A stretch of DNA of 52,649 bases from NCBI GenBank assembly GCA_020852175.1, contig JADZBH010000026.1, positions 1 through 52,649 on the forward strand, written 5' to 3'. Positions 46,116 to 52,649 of this stretch are shown here, one piece after another. The position numbers were made by a program, and so were the translations under genes. Under the pieces are notes generated by a model, which did not search any database, was not told where the DNA came from, and worked only from the letters and a program-made list of their open reading frames with translations. The stretch's first letter is position 1. Each line of letters opens with the position of its first letter. The DNA comes from Bryobacterales bacterium. Lineage in GTDB: Bacteria > Acidobacteriota > Terriglobia > Bryobacterales > Bryobacteraceae.

Positions 46116-47594
46116 ATGAACATCGCGCGCATTTTCGCTTCCCTGCTGGCCCTGCCAGCGCTCTCCTTGCTGGCCGCCGGTCCGGCGCGCTCGCTCGGCG
46201 ACCTCACCGGCAACTGGTACCTCGCGCTCGACGCCCGCGTGTGGGAAAAGCACGGCGCCGCCCGCCTGCGCTTTCATGCCTTCGAGAAACACACCGCGAA
46301 TCCGGTGTTGCGCCCCACTCAGCCCTGGGAGGGCCGCCATCCGTACGTCTATGGCACTGTCCTGCCAGAGGAACAGGGCGGCGGCCTGCGCATGTGGTAT
46401 CACGCCTATGTAGCCGATCCGGCGGCCATGCCCGGCAAACACGGCTACACCAACCTCTACGCCACGAGCAAGGACGGCCTGCATTGGACCAAGCCCGCGC
46501 TCGGCCTGTTTCCGTTCCAGAACTCGACGGCGAACAACATGTTCTTCTCACTGCCCGAAGGTCCGGGCTCGAGCCACGCCCCGAACGTAATCCACACACC
46601 GTGGGAGCAGGACCCGGAACGCCGCTACAAGCTGGTCACCTACTACTATTACGACGGCTATCATGGCGCCACGTCCCCGGACGGCATCCATTGGACGAAC
46701 CTGCCGCGGAAGCAGATCCTCGACGACCCCGGCGACGTCGGCAACTTCGTGTGGGACGCGCGCCGCGCCGCCTATATCGGCTACCCGAAGAAGTTCTCCG
46801 AGGTGCGCGGCTTCCGCCGCCGCTGTGTCGGCTTCACGGAAACACGCGACTTCAGCCACTGGCCCGAATCGCGCCTGATTCTGGTTCCCGACGAGGAGGA
46901 CGACCGCGGTTACCTTACAGCCGAAGGCCATACGGACTTTTACGGACTGGCCGCCTTTCCCTACCAGACCATGTATGTGGGCTTCCTGTGGATCTACCGC
47001 ATCGAGAAGGGCGACGAACGTGTGTGGCCCGAACTCGTGTACGGTCCCGACGGCATCCACTGGAACCGAGTGCCCGCTCCACGCGCGCCCGCGCTCGATT
47101 TGGGCCAGGCGGGCACATGGGACGACGGCATGATCTACACCACGAATCACCCCATCGTTCGCGACGGCCGCGTGCAACTTTATTACGGCGGCATGGATGG
47201 ACCGCATAATGGGCGTGGCAACACGGCCGGCATCGGCCTGGCCTCGATGCGCCGCGACGGATTCGCCGGCTTCACGGCGGCAGACGGAGAAACGGCGGTG
47301 ACCACGGTAGCCTTCCGGAATACCTCCGGTGAATTGCGCGTCAACGCCAATGCGCGCGGCGGTTCGCTGCGGGCCGAGTTGATTGACGCTTCGGGGAAAC
47401 CTCTGGCAGGCTACTCGCGGCGCGACTCCGATACGCTTTCGAGCGGCCGGCTCGAACAGACTCTGGGATGGAAGTCCCGCCGCGCGTTGCCGGATGGGCC
47501 GTTCCGCATCCGCTTCTGGATGCGGAATGCGGAACTCTTCTCCTTTCACGCCGGCGATGCCGCCACGCACGCCCCGTCTTCCAGCGCGCCCTGA
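46116..47594 (+). CDS. Secreted glycosidase-like beta-propeller protein, paralog E
   Basis: 492 residues with a Sec signal peptide (MNIARIFASLLALPALSLLA). The propeller shows PWEGRHPYVYGTVLPEE, GLRMWYHAYV, YATSKDGLHWTKPALGLF, ATSPDGIHWTNLP and YGPDGIHWNRVP; closest in pattern to paralog D. The C-terminal module is present (RAELIDASGKPLAGY ... FRIRFWMRNAELFSF). A cluster DEEDDRGYLTAEGHTDFYGLAAF resembles the equivalent DEEDPPEFYAMPVF of paralog D and may hold functional acidic residues. Followed six bases later by the FAD oxidase gene. Confidence 0.72.
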   Translation: MNIARIFASLLALPALSLLAAGPARSLGDLTGNWYLALDARVWEKHGAARLRFHAFEKHTANPVLRPTQPWEGRHPYVYGTVLPEEQGGGLRMWYHAYVADPAAMPGKHGYTNLYATSKDGLHWTKPALGLFPFQNSTANNMFFSLPEGPGSSHAPNVIHTPWEQDPERRYKLVTYYYYDGYHGATSPDGIHWTNLPRKQILDDPGDVGNFVWDARRAAYIGYPKKFSEVRGFRRRCVGFTETRDFSHWPESRLILVPDEEDDRGYLTAEGHTDFYGLAAFPYQTMYVGFLWIYRIEKGDERVWPELVYGPDGIHWNRVPAPRAPALDLGQAGTWDDGMIYTTNHPIVRDGRVQLYYGGMDGPHNGRGNTAGIGLASMRRDGFAGFTAADGETAVTTVAFRNTSGELRVNANARGGSLRAELIDASGKPLAGYSRRDSDTLSSGRLEQTLGWKSRRALPDGPFRIRFWMRNAELFSFHAGDAATHAPSSSAP

Positions 47595-47600
47595 GACAAC

Positions 47601-48779
47601 ATGATGGACATTGTCATCATCGGCGCCGGCGTCACCGGCCTCAGCACCGCCTACCACCTGGCCAAACGTAAGGCCGGCCGCATCACCGTGATCGACAAGG
47701 GACCAGCCGGCGATGGCTCCAGCAGCCGTGCGGCTGGCATCTGCACGGGATTGCTGTGGACCGAAGCCGGCATCCGGGTGCGCAGACGCTGCCTTGAACT
47801 ATACGCGGAACTCTCGCGCGATCTCGCCGGCTACGCCTTCCAGCGCACCGGCTGTCTGAACCTTTTCTCCGCATCGGATTGGCCCGCCCGCGCGGCACTG
47901 CTCCCGCTGTACGACAGGCTCGGCGCGCGCTATGAGGTGCACGCGCCACCCTTGTTCGAACCATTTCGCTGCGCCCCGGACAACGTCGCGCTCTACGACC
48001 CTCTGGGCGGCTACAGCGAGCCCTCACAGTATCTGCCGGCATTGACGGCCGCGCTGCGCGCCGCCGGAGTCGCGATCCTGCAGTACACGCGCGTCGAAGA
48101 GGTGCTGACCGCCAACGGAGCCGTCACGGGCGTGCGCACCGCCGGTTCCACGATGCGTGCCGATGCGGTTGTGTGCGCCACCTATGGCTGGACGCGCCTG
48201 CTGCTGGCGCCTCTCGGCGTGACGGTGCCGGTGAAGGCCTTCGTGCACCAGCGCTTCGAAGCCGAGCCCCGCGCTCCGCTGCCGCCATTTCCGGCCGTGA
48301 ACGCGAACCCGCTGGGCATCTACGCTCGTCCGGCCTTGGAAGGCCGCGTGCTCGTTGGCATCGAGACTCTCGACCGGCCCGGCTTCGAGATTCCCGACGC
48401 GCAGTTCAATCTCTCTTCGCTCACCATCAGTCCCGGCCTGCGGGGCATGGCGCTGGACCGGCTCGCCACGCTGCTTCCCGCCGCCGGGGGCGCCCGCCCC
48501 GTGAGCGAGTCCGTAGGGCTGCTGACCTTTTCGCTCGACGGCGAACCGGTCCTTGGACCCGTCGTGCAATTGCCCGGCCTGTACCTCGGTCTCGCCTTCC
48601 ACTCCGGAGGCTTCGCCTACAACCCCGGCGCCGGCGAGTTGCTGGCTCAGTATGTGTTGGAGGGCCGTACCGCGATCGATGTCTCCACCTGGAGCCCAAG
48701 CCGTTTCGACGCATCCGAAGCCGCGCAATACCTGGCCACGCCACTCCGGCAATCGCAGACGTTCCGCCGCCGGCATTGA
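47601..48779 (+). CDS. FAD-dependent oxidoreductase of the D-amino acid oxidase (DAO) family
   Basis: 392 residues. VIIGAGVTGLSTAYHLAK at the N-terminus is the GxGxxG FAD-binding site and VIDKGPAGDGSSSRAAG the following ribose/flavin contact. The C-terminal GLAFHSGGFAYNPGAGELLAQYVL with SLDGEPVLGPV is typical of the sarcosine/glycine oxidase-type DAO fold (PF01266). It should oxidise an amine, amino acid or hydroxy acid; no covalent-flavin Cys is obvious. ATG 47601 or 47604 are equivalent. It ends the island and shares the operon of paralog E, suggesting a final oxidation step of the imported product. Confidence 0.83.
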   Translation: MMDIVIIGAGVTGLSTAYHLAKRKAGRITVIDKGPAGDGSSSRAAGICTGLLWTEAGIRVRRRCLELYAELSRDLAGYAFQRTGCLNLFSASDWPARAALLPLYDRLGARYEVHAPPLFEPFRCAPDNVALYDPLGGYSEPSQYLPALTAALRAAGVAILQYTRVEEVLTANGAVTGVRTAGSTMRADAVVCATYGWTRLLLAPLGVTVPVKAFVHQRFEAEPRAPLPPFPAVNANPLGIYARPALEGRVLVGIETLDRPGFEIPDAQFNLSSLTISPGLRGMALDRLATLLPAAGGARPVSESVGLLTFSLDGEPVLGPVVQLPGLYLGLAFHSGGFAYNPGAGELLAQYVLEGRTAIDVSTWSPSRFDASEAAQYLATPLRQSQTFRRRH

Positions 48780-48943
48780 CCCGGTTCTGCCCGTGCTAAG
48801 CGCGACAAACGATCGAGCTTCCAGGGGCCGTTCGTTGAGTCCGTACTATCCTGAAGGCATTGCGGTGCCCTTTCCTGCAAAGCTGCGGTTCCGGGCGGGA
48901 GGGCCGCGAATGGGACCGAAAGCCGGTACCCGGGAGGGCTCAC

Positions 48944-50932
48944 GTGCGCGGATTCGTTTTGTTGGGTGTGCTTTGCATGGGGGCGGGTCTCAATGCGCCC
49001 TTGGTGGCGGCGCCGAGTTCCAGGCTCCTGGAAAATCGCGACGGTCAGAACCGCGCGTTCACCGGCATCGGCCGCCTGTCGCTTAGTACCAGTTGCACGG
49101 CGTTCTTTATCCGCACGCCCGGCGGAAGCAACGCGCCTGCCTATGCGCTGGCGGCAGGACATTGTTACTCGATTTCAGCGAACGAAATTTTCGTGAACCA
49201 GGCGCTGCCGGCAAGTACGCGCCCGGTACGGTTCCGATACTTCGTGGATACGCAAGAGCAACAGGTGGCGGTTCCGGTGCGCCGGCTCGCCTATTCCACG
49301 ATGCGGGGTTGGGACGTGGCGGTGATCGAGCTTGCCGCAACCTCCGGCGAACTACAAGCGCAGGGACTGATGCCGTTGCAGCTTGAGCCTGCCGAACCGG
49401 CGCCGGGCACGGCAATTTCCGTCGTCGGCGCTCCGGGTTCCAACTTCCCCTCCGCCGATCAGTTTCTCCGGCAGAGCCGCTGCACGCTCGGCGAGCGGGC
49501 GGACCTGATCGAGTTCACCTGGCATTTCTGGAATGTGCGGCGCAACGATTGCGAAGACATTGTCGGCGGGGTGTCCGGCAGCCCCGTGATTTCCGAACGA
49601 ACCGGAAACGTAGTAGGCATTGTCAACACCACAACCCACCTGGCCTTCCAGTCAGGCGCCGACTTCGACTGTTACGCGGGACGGCCGTGCGAGATAAGCG
49701 GCGGCGTTCAGAAGGTGGAGGAGGAGACCAGCTACTCGATCCCCGTAGCGGGGTTGCTGGGTTGTTTTTCCGATAACGGCGACTTCGCGCACGACCGCGC
49801 CGCATGTCCATTGCCGCGCGCGGCCCCGCGTATCGCCGTGAGCCATGCGGGCCGGAACCGCCCGCCTGGGACGGCATGGAACGCGGCCATTGCCGGCGAT
49901 GCGGCCTATTACCGCTACAAGACGATGGTTGCCGGAACGGGCGACTGCCGCGATGCGGCCGGCTATTCGGCGCCGGTTTCGCGCGAGGCGCGCGGCACGA
50001 TCGAGGACCGGTTGCCTGAGGCGGAGAACCGCTACCTGATGTGCGTCATCGGCGGCGGCAGCCCGGAGGCCGGCCATCCGTCGTGGCAGCTTCCACGCGA
50101 TGCCGTGGTCCTGATCGCGCGGACCGACGCGACTCCGCCCATCCTTCCGCCGCTCTATCGCATCACGGCCATGCCCATGGAGGAGATGAGCCTCGCGTTT
50201 GATTTCCTGCCGCCCGAGTTGTCGAGCTACGAATTCAAGATCGGAACGCCGGACAGCACGCGCTGCGCGGAGCCGGGCTACCGGATCTACCGCCGCATTC
50301 CCGTTTCACTCCCCGACGGCGGCCCTTACCGGATTTGCTTGCGCGCCACCGATGAAGCCGATAACGCACAACCGCCACTGGATATGATTGTGGGCCGCGG
50401 CGCGGTGATCCTTCCCACCGGCGTCACCCATGCCGCCGGCTTTCGTCCGGACGTGTTCGCGCCTGGACAGTGGATCTCGATGTACGGCCTCGATTTACGA
50501 GGGGCTGCGCCGCGGCTGCGGGATGCATCCGGCGGCGAGCGGCCGTTGGAGATTGGGTTTGCCTCAGAGACCCAGATCAATGCGCGGCTGCCGCTGGACG
50601 CCCCGGCCGGTCAGGCGCACATCGTTCTGGGGGAGCAGGCCGAGCCCGTACGGATCGCATCGCTTTCGCCCGGTATCTTCCTGACGGAACAGACACAGGC
50701 GAACGAAATTCTGGCCTACGCCACGGGCCTCGCGGCAGCCCGTACCGGCGATCTGAGGGCGTGGATCGGCAAGCTGGAGTTGACGGTGATCGAGGTGACC
50801 GGAGCGGGCATCCCCGGGGTGGAGGTGGTTCGCCTCCGCCTGCCGGAAGGCAGTGGCCTGCAAGGACTGCAATTCCTGCAACTCGTGGCGGGGCCGGTCC
50901 GGTCGAACCGGCGTGGAGCCGTGCTTCGGTGA
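48944..50932 (+). CDS. Secreted trypsin-like serine protease with Solibacter-type C-terminal domain
   Basis: 662 residues. The start is GTG 48944, with GGGAGGG five bases upstream; a TTG 28 codons earlier lacks these features. The signal peptide is RGFVLLGVLCMGAGLNAPLVAA. The protease domain shows the triad as ALAAGHC (His), WDVAVIEL (Asp) and GGVSGSPV (Ser), spread over about 200 residues, with several likely disulfide cysteines. After a middle region, the C-terminal ~170 residues (VTHAAGFRPDVFAPGQWISM, then FASETQINARLPLDAPAG and LSPGIFLTE) match the Solibacter uncharacterised C-terminal domain (TIGR03437 type), an Ig-like surface module. It has no copy of the island operator upstream. Confidence 0.8.
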   Translation: MRGFVLLGVLCMGAGLNAPLVAAPSSRLLENRDGQNRAFTGIGRLSLSTSCTAFFIRTPGGSNAPAYALAAGHCYSISANEIFVNQALPASTRPVRFRYFVDTQEQQVAVPVRRLAYSTMRGWDVAVIELAATSGELQAQGLMPLQLEPAEPAPGTAISVVGAPGSNFPSADQFLRQSRCTLGERADLIEFTWHFWNVRRNDCEDIVGGVSGSPVISERTGNVVGIVNTTTHLAFQSGADFDCYAGRPCEISGGVQKVEEETSYSIPVAGLLGCFSDNGDFAHDRAACPLPRAAPRIAVSHAGRNRPPGTAWNAAIAGDAAYYRYKTMVAGTGDCRDAAGYSAPVSREARGTIEDRLPEAENRYLMCVIGGGSPEAGHPSWQLPRDAVVLIARTDATPPILPPLYRITAMPMEEMSLAFDFLPPELSSYEFKIGTPDSTRCAEPGYRIYRRIPVSLPDGGPYRICLRATDEADNAQPPLDMIVGRGAVILPTGVTHAAGFRPDVFAPGQWISMYGLDLRGAAPRLRDASGGERPLEIGFASETQINARLPLDAPAGQAHIVLGEQAEPVRIASLSPGIFLTEQTQANEILAYATGLAAARTGDLRAWIGKLELTVIEVTGAGIPGVEVVRLRLPEGSGLQGLQFLQLVAGPVRSNRRGAVLR

Positions 50933-50987
50933 GCCCAACGGCCGCGTAACTCGTATCAATCAGCCTCCGGTAAAGCCGGTACGGGTC

Positions 50988-51281
50988 ATGTCAGAACATT
51001 ACCTCCTGATTGACAACTGGCTCTACTGTCTCAGGACAGAGTTGCCTGCCGTCGTCAAGTGGATGGCCGAGGGGTATAACCATTCGGACTGGTGCACGGG
51101 CCGGTTCCCGTTCGGCATCACGCGGTGGCCGCAGCGCGATCAGGGACCGAAGGCCGTGTTCCAGTTGCGCACGGCCAAATATCAGGATGTGCTGGAGGGC
51201 GGCAAGCTGGCGTCTCGGACGCGCGACTTTGCCGCCATGGATAAGTGGCTGGCTCAGTTCGGTGAGCCGACCGCCGCGTGA
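50988..51281 (+). CDS. Hypothetical protein
   Basis: 97 residues, not recognised: ELPAVVKWMAEGYNHSDWC, then RWPQRDQGPKAVFQLRTAKYQDVLEGG. No signal peptide or membrane segment. ATG 50988 is the likely start; the frame is open further upstream into the protease gene. It is convergent with the next gene, 12 bases away. Coding status is supported only by codon pattern and length, so treat as tentative. Confidence 0.5.
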   Translation: MSEHYLLIDNWLYCLRTELPAVVKWMAEGYNHSDWCTGRFPFGITRWPQRDQGPKAVFQLRTAKYQDVLEGGKLASRTRDFAAMDKWLAQFGEPTAA

Positions 51282-51293
51282 GTCATCAGCGAG

Positions 51294-52076
51294 TCAAGGC
51301 TTGTATTTGGGAATGATGCTCTCGATGACCCGTTTCTGTCCCTTCGGGGTCAGCAAGAGCTCTCCGGGGTAGGCGGTGGTGCGGATCTCATTCGATTTGG
51401 TCAAACGCGATAGTGCGGTATTGGTGGCGCTCGTGCTGTTATTTTTCGCTTGGCGGGAGAGCTCTTCGCGCTGAAGGCGGTGTCCCTCCGCGTGGTTCAA
51501 GAGCAGCAGAACCTCTTCCGGAGCACTCACGCTGGCGTCGAGAATCAAAGGAGTCCCGTCTACCTCGTGAATCAAGCTGTGCTCTAACTGAATGATCTCG
51601 GCAATAGTTTCAGCGATCACCTTCCGGTCTTTGTTCCATGCAAGGCGCAGGAATTCTGCTAAAAGCCACTTGGCTGCGTGGAGCATGAAAACCGCATCCA
51701 TCTCGTTAGCGGTGTACTCGGGGGAGATATGCACACTGCCACGGTCGGACCGGAACTTATATACCAGCATCAGGGCACGGGAGATGTGGCGTCGCGCCTT
51801 AGGATCAAGCTGATGTTGGCGGAGGTTCCTATCATCTTCGATCTTTTCGCAGAGGTCGCCCGGAAGCTGAGAATGGGTAACCGTGCCTGAGTCAAGCTGA
51901 TAAATCGCCCGAGCGATTGCCTCTACCAGGCGTCCGCTATCGAGCTCGGTGGGTTGCCAATCCCCGGCATAGAAGCGTTGCTGCATCTGCCTGAAATTCT
52001 CGATGATCGCCGTTGCGAACGAGACATCAACAATGTTCGCCAGTTCGGCTTGGAGTTGTGCGGCAGTAAGCGGCAT
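51294..52076 (-). CDS. Hypothetical protein, mostly helical
   Basis: 260 residues, not recognised. It looks all-alpha (TAAQLQAELANIVDVSFATAI..., HISRALMLVYKF, KWLLAEFLRLAW, VIAETIAEIIQLEHSLIHEVDG) and ends with a small basic domain (LTKSNEIRTTAYPGELLLTPKGQKRVI) that may be a winged helix. Codon choice is noticeably less GC-rich than in the rest of the window, suggesting acquisition by transfer. Its ATG overlaps the stop of the truncated gene upstream (TAATG at 52074-52078), so they were one operon. An accessory or defence role is possible but unproven. Confidence 0.65.
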   Translation of the reverse strand: MPLTAAQLQAELANIVDVSFATAIIENFRQMQQRFYAGDWQPTELDSGRLVEAIARAIYQLDSGTVTHSQLPGDLCEKIEDDRNLRQHQLDPKARRHISRALMLVYKFRSDRGSVHISPEYTANEMDAVFMLHAAKWLLAEFLRLAWNKDRKVIAETIAEIIQLEHSLIHEVDGTPLILDASVSAPEEVLLLLNHAEGHRLQREELSRQAKNNSTSATNTALSRLTKSNEIRTTAYPGELLLTPKGQKRVIESIIPKYKP

Positions 52077-52522
52077 TATTTGCTGGATTTCTTCACAGGC
52101 TTAGCTTTGGCGGGTCTCGTATCGGGATTCCACTTGTCCTCGACGTTTGCATCGAGCGCCTCGTTGAGGACCCTGACGGCGGACTTTCGACCGCTCACAT
52201 TGAGTTTCATCCGCACTTCTTCAACGACCTTGAAGCTAACCTGCTGCGTGAGCCAGGACCGACAATTTCCGTCATAGACCTTGGCCGCTGTGAGTGCTGC
52301 GACTAGCTCGCTTCGGGGCGTGGATGACCGTTGGAGAAGAATCTCCTGGGCGTAAAGGAAAAGCCATGTAAGGCGTGAGTAATAATCTCGTGCGGATTTC
52401 GCTTTGAGCCGGAGGTCGTCAAGCTCAATCCGCTCGCCTTCTACGGTGAACAGTCTTAGAAGCCTCGGTCGGTCAGCGTGAACGTCCGCATTGGGTTGGT
52501 TCGCAGGGGGAGTTGGCGGAAC
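52076..52522 (-). pseudogene. Gene truncated at its 5' end by an IS3-family insertion
   Basis: A reading frame open on the minus strand from the IS boundary to a TAA at 52076-52078 (about 148 codons) with convincing protein-like sequence: DRPRLLRLFTVEGERIELDD, SARDYYSRLTWLFLYAQEIL, SWLTQQVSFKVVEEVRMKLN, then RKSAVRVLNEAL and a basic tail KPVKKSSK. No ATG, GTG or TTG start occurs upstream of MKLN, as expected if the N-terminus was removed by the element that begins at about 52523. Family not recognised. It is coupled (TAATG) to the helical hypothetical gene. Confidence 0.55.
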
Positions 52523-52556
52523 TGGACTTGCCCCCAGTTGTGAGACAAACGGTTAA

Positions 52557-52588
52557 GACTCAAAATCCATCGAATGGAGAATTGAGTC
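52557..52588 (+). promoter_or_regulatory. Hairpin sequestering the transposase ribosome-binding site
   Basis: GACTCAA (52557-52563) pairs with TTGAGTC (52582-52588); inside, TCCAT (52566-52570) pairs with ATGGA (52574-52578). The Shine-Dalgarno GGAGA (52576-52580) is partly inside the stem and the ATG at 52589 follows directly. Such leader hairpins in other IS elements limit translation from outside transcripts. Confidence 0.55.
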
Positions 52589-52649
52589 ATGGGATTGTCG
52601 AGAAGGCTATTCACGAAGGAGTTCAAGCTGGCCGCCGTGAGGCGGCTGG
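52589..52649 (+). CDS. IS3-family transposase OrfA (5' fragment)
   Basis: The first 20 codons read MGLSRRLFTKEFKLAAVRRL, the characteristic start of the HTH_Tnp_1 (PF01527) OrfA proteins of IS3-family elements (RRxFTxEFKxxAVxL). GGAGA lies eight bases upstream but in a hairpin. The gene continues beyond the window. Confidence 0.8.
   Translation, partial: MGLSRRLFTKEFKLAAVRRL

Larger units (their letters stand above)
52523..52649 (+). mobile_element. IS3-family insertion sequence, left end (partial)
   Basis: A terminal-repeat-like sequence beginning TGGACTTGCCCCCAGTTGT at 52523, in the style of IS3-family ends (TG start, then a C-run), precedes an OrfA-type transposase start 66 bases in. The element runs off the window, so the right end, target duplication and orfB cannot be seen. 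Confidence 0.6.

Overview
The window is GC-rich, densely packed bacterial DNA. It most resembles an Acidobacteriota genome of the Bryobacter/Solibacter type. Evidence for this is an Oar-like TonB-dependent receptor with an N-terminal carboxypeptidase-regulatory domain, a DUF1501 / cytochrome-DUF1549-DUF1553 pair, and a secreted protease ending in a domain that looks like the Solibacter C-terminal domain (TIGR03437 type). The lineage is inferred from gene content; there is no rRNA or tRNA gene here. No gap between genes exceeds about 275 bases.

Layout. (1) 1-5.9 kb: the 3' part of rpoC, its terminator, two alpha/beta hydrolases and a secreted PD40 propeller protein. (2) 5.9-10.4 kb, minus strand: a tightly coupled five-gene operon with three glycosyltransferases, a membrane protein and a small Cys-rich protein. 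(3) 10.6-18.2 kb, plus strand: six consecutive genes that look like a complete route for moving electrons from quinol to the cell surface. They are an MtrA/DmsE-like decaheme cytochrome, an MtrB/PioB-like outer-membrane barrel, a four-domain cytochrome c, a tiny monoheme cytochrome, a nonaheme-cytochrome c/cytochrome b fusion with the architecture of Geobacter CbcL, and a NapC/ImcH-like cytochrome. Together they carry about 30 heme c motifs. (4) 18.2-22.3 kb, minus strand: the DUF1501 and PSCyt1-DUF1549-DUF1553 genes with a recognisable promoter. (5) 22.4-48.8 kb: a catabolic island of ten transcription units in five divergent pairs around an IclR-family regulator. It encodes aldolases, aldo/keto and short-chain reductases, two class III aminotransferases, an amidohydrolase, an Oar receptor, a medium-chain dehydrogenase, a PhyH-type dioxygenase, an M14-like peptidase, an MFS transporter, an FAD oxidase and five paralogous secreted propeller proteins. 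(6) 48.9-52.6 kb: a trypsin-like protease, small hypothetical genes, and a gene cut by an IS3-family element that runs off the window.

The main discovery is in region 5. Each of its five divergent intergenic regions contains one copy of the same 16-bp dyad, GTYCAG-N4-CTGRAC: two perfect copies and three with one mismatch. These five regions supply promoters for every transcription unit of the island and for nothing else in the window. This predicts one regulon, most simply controlled by the IclR-family protein in the middle, that takes up and degrades an unidentified, probably sugar-acid- or amino-containing, glycan or glycoconjugate. The second finding is the compact electron-export cluster in region 3, which pairs inner-membrane quinol oxidases of Geobacter type with an outer-membrane conduit of Shewanella/Rhodopseudomonas type.
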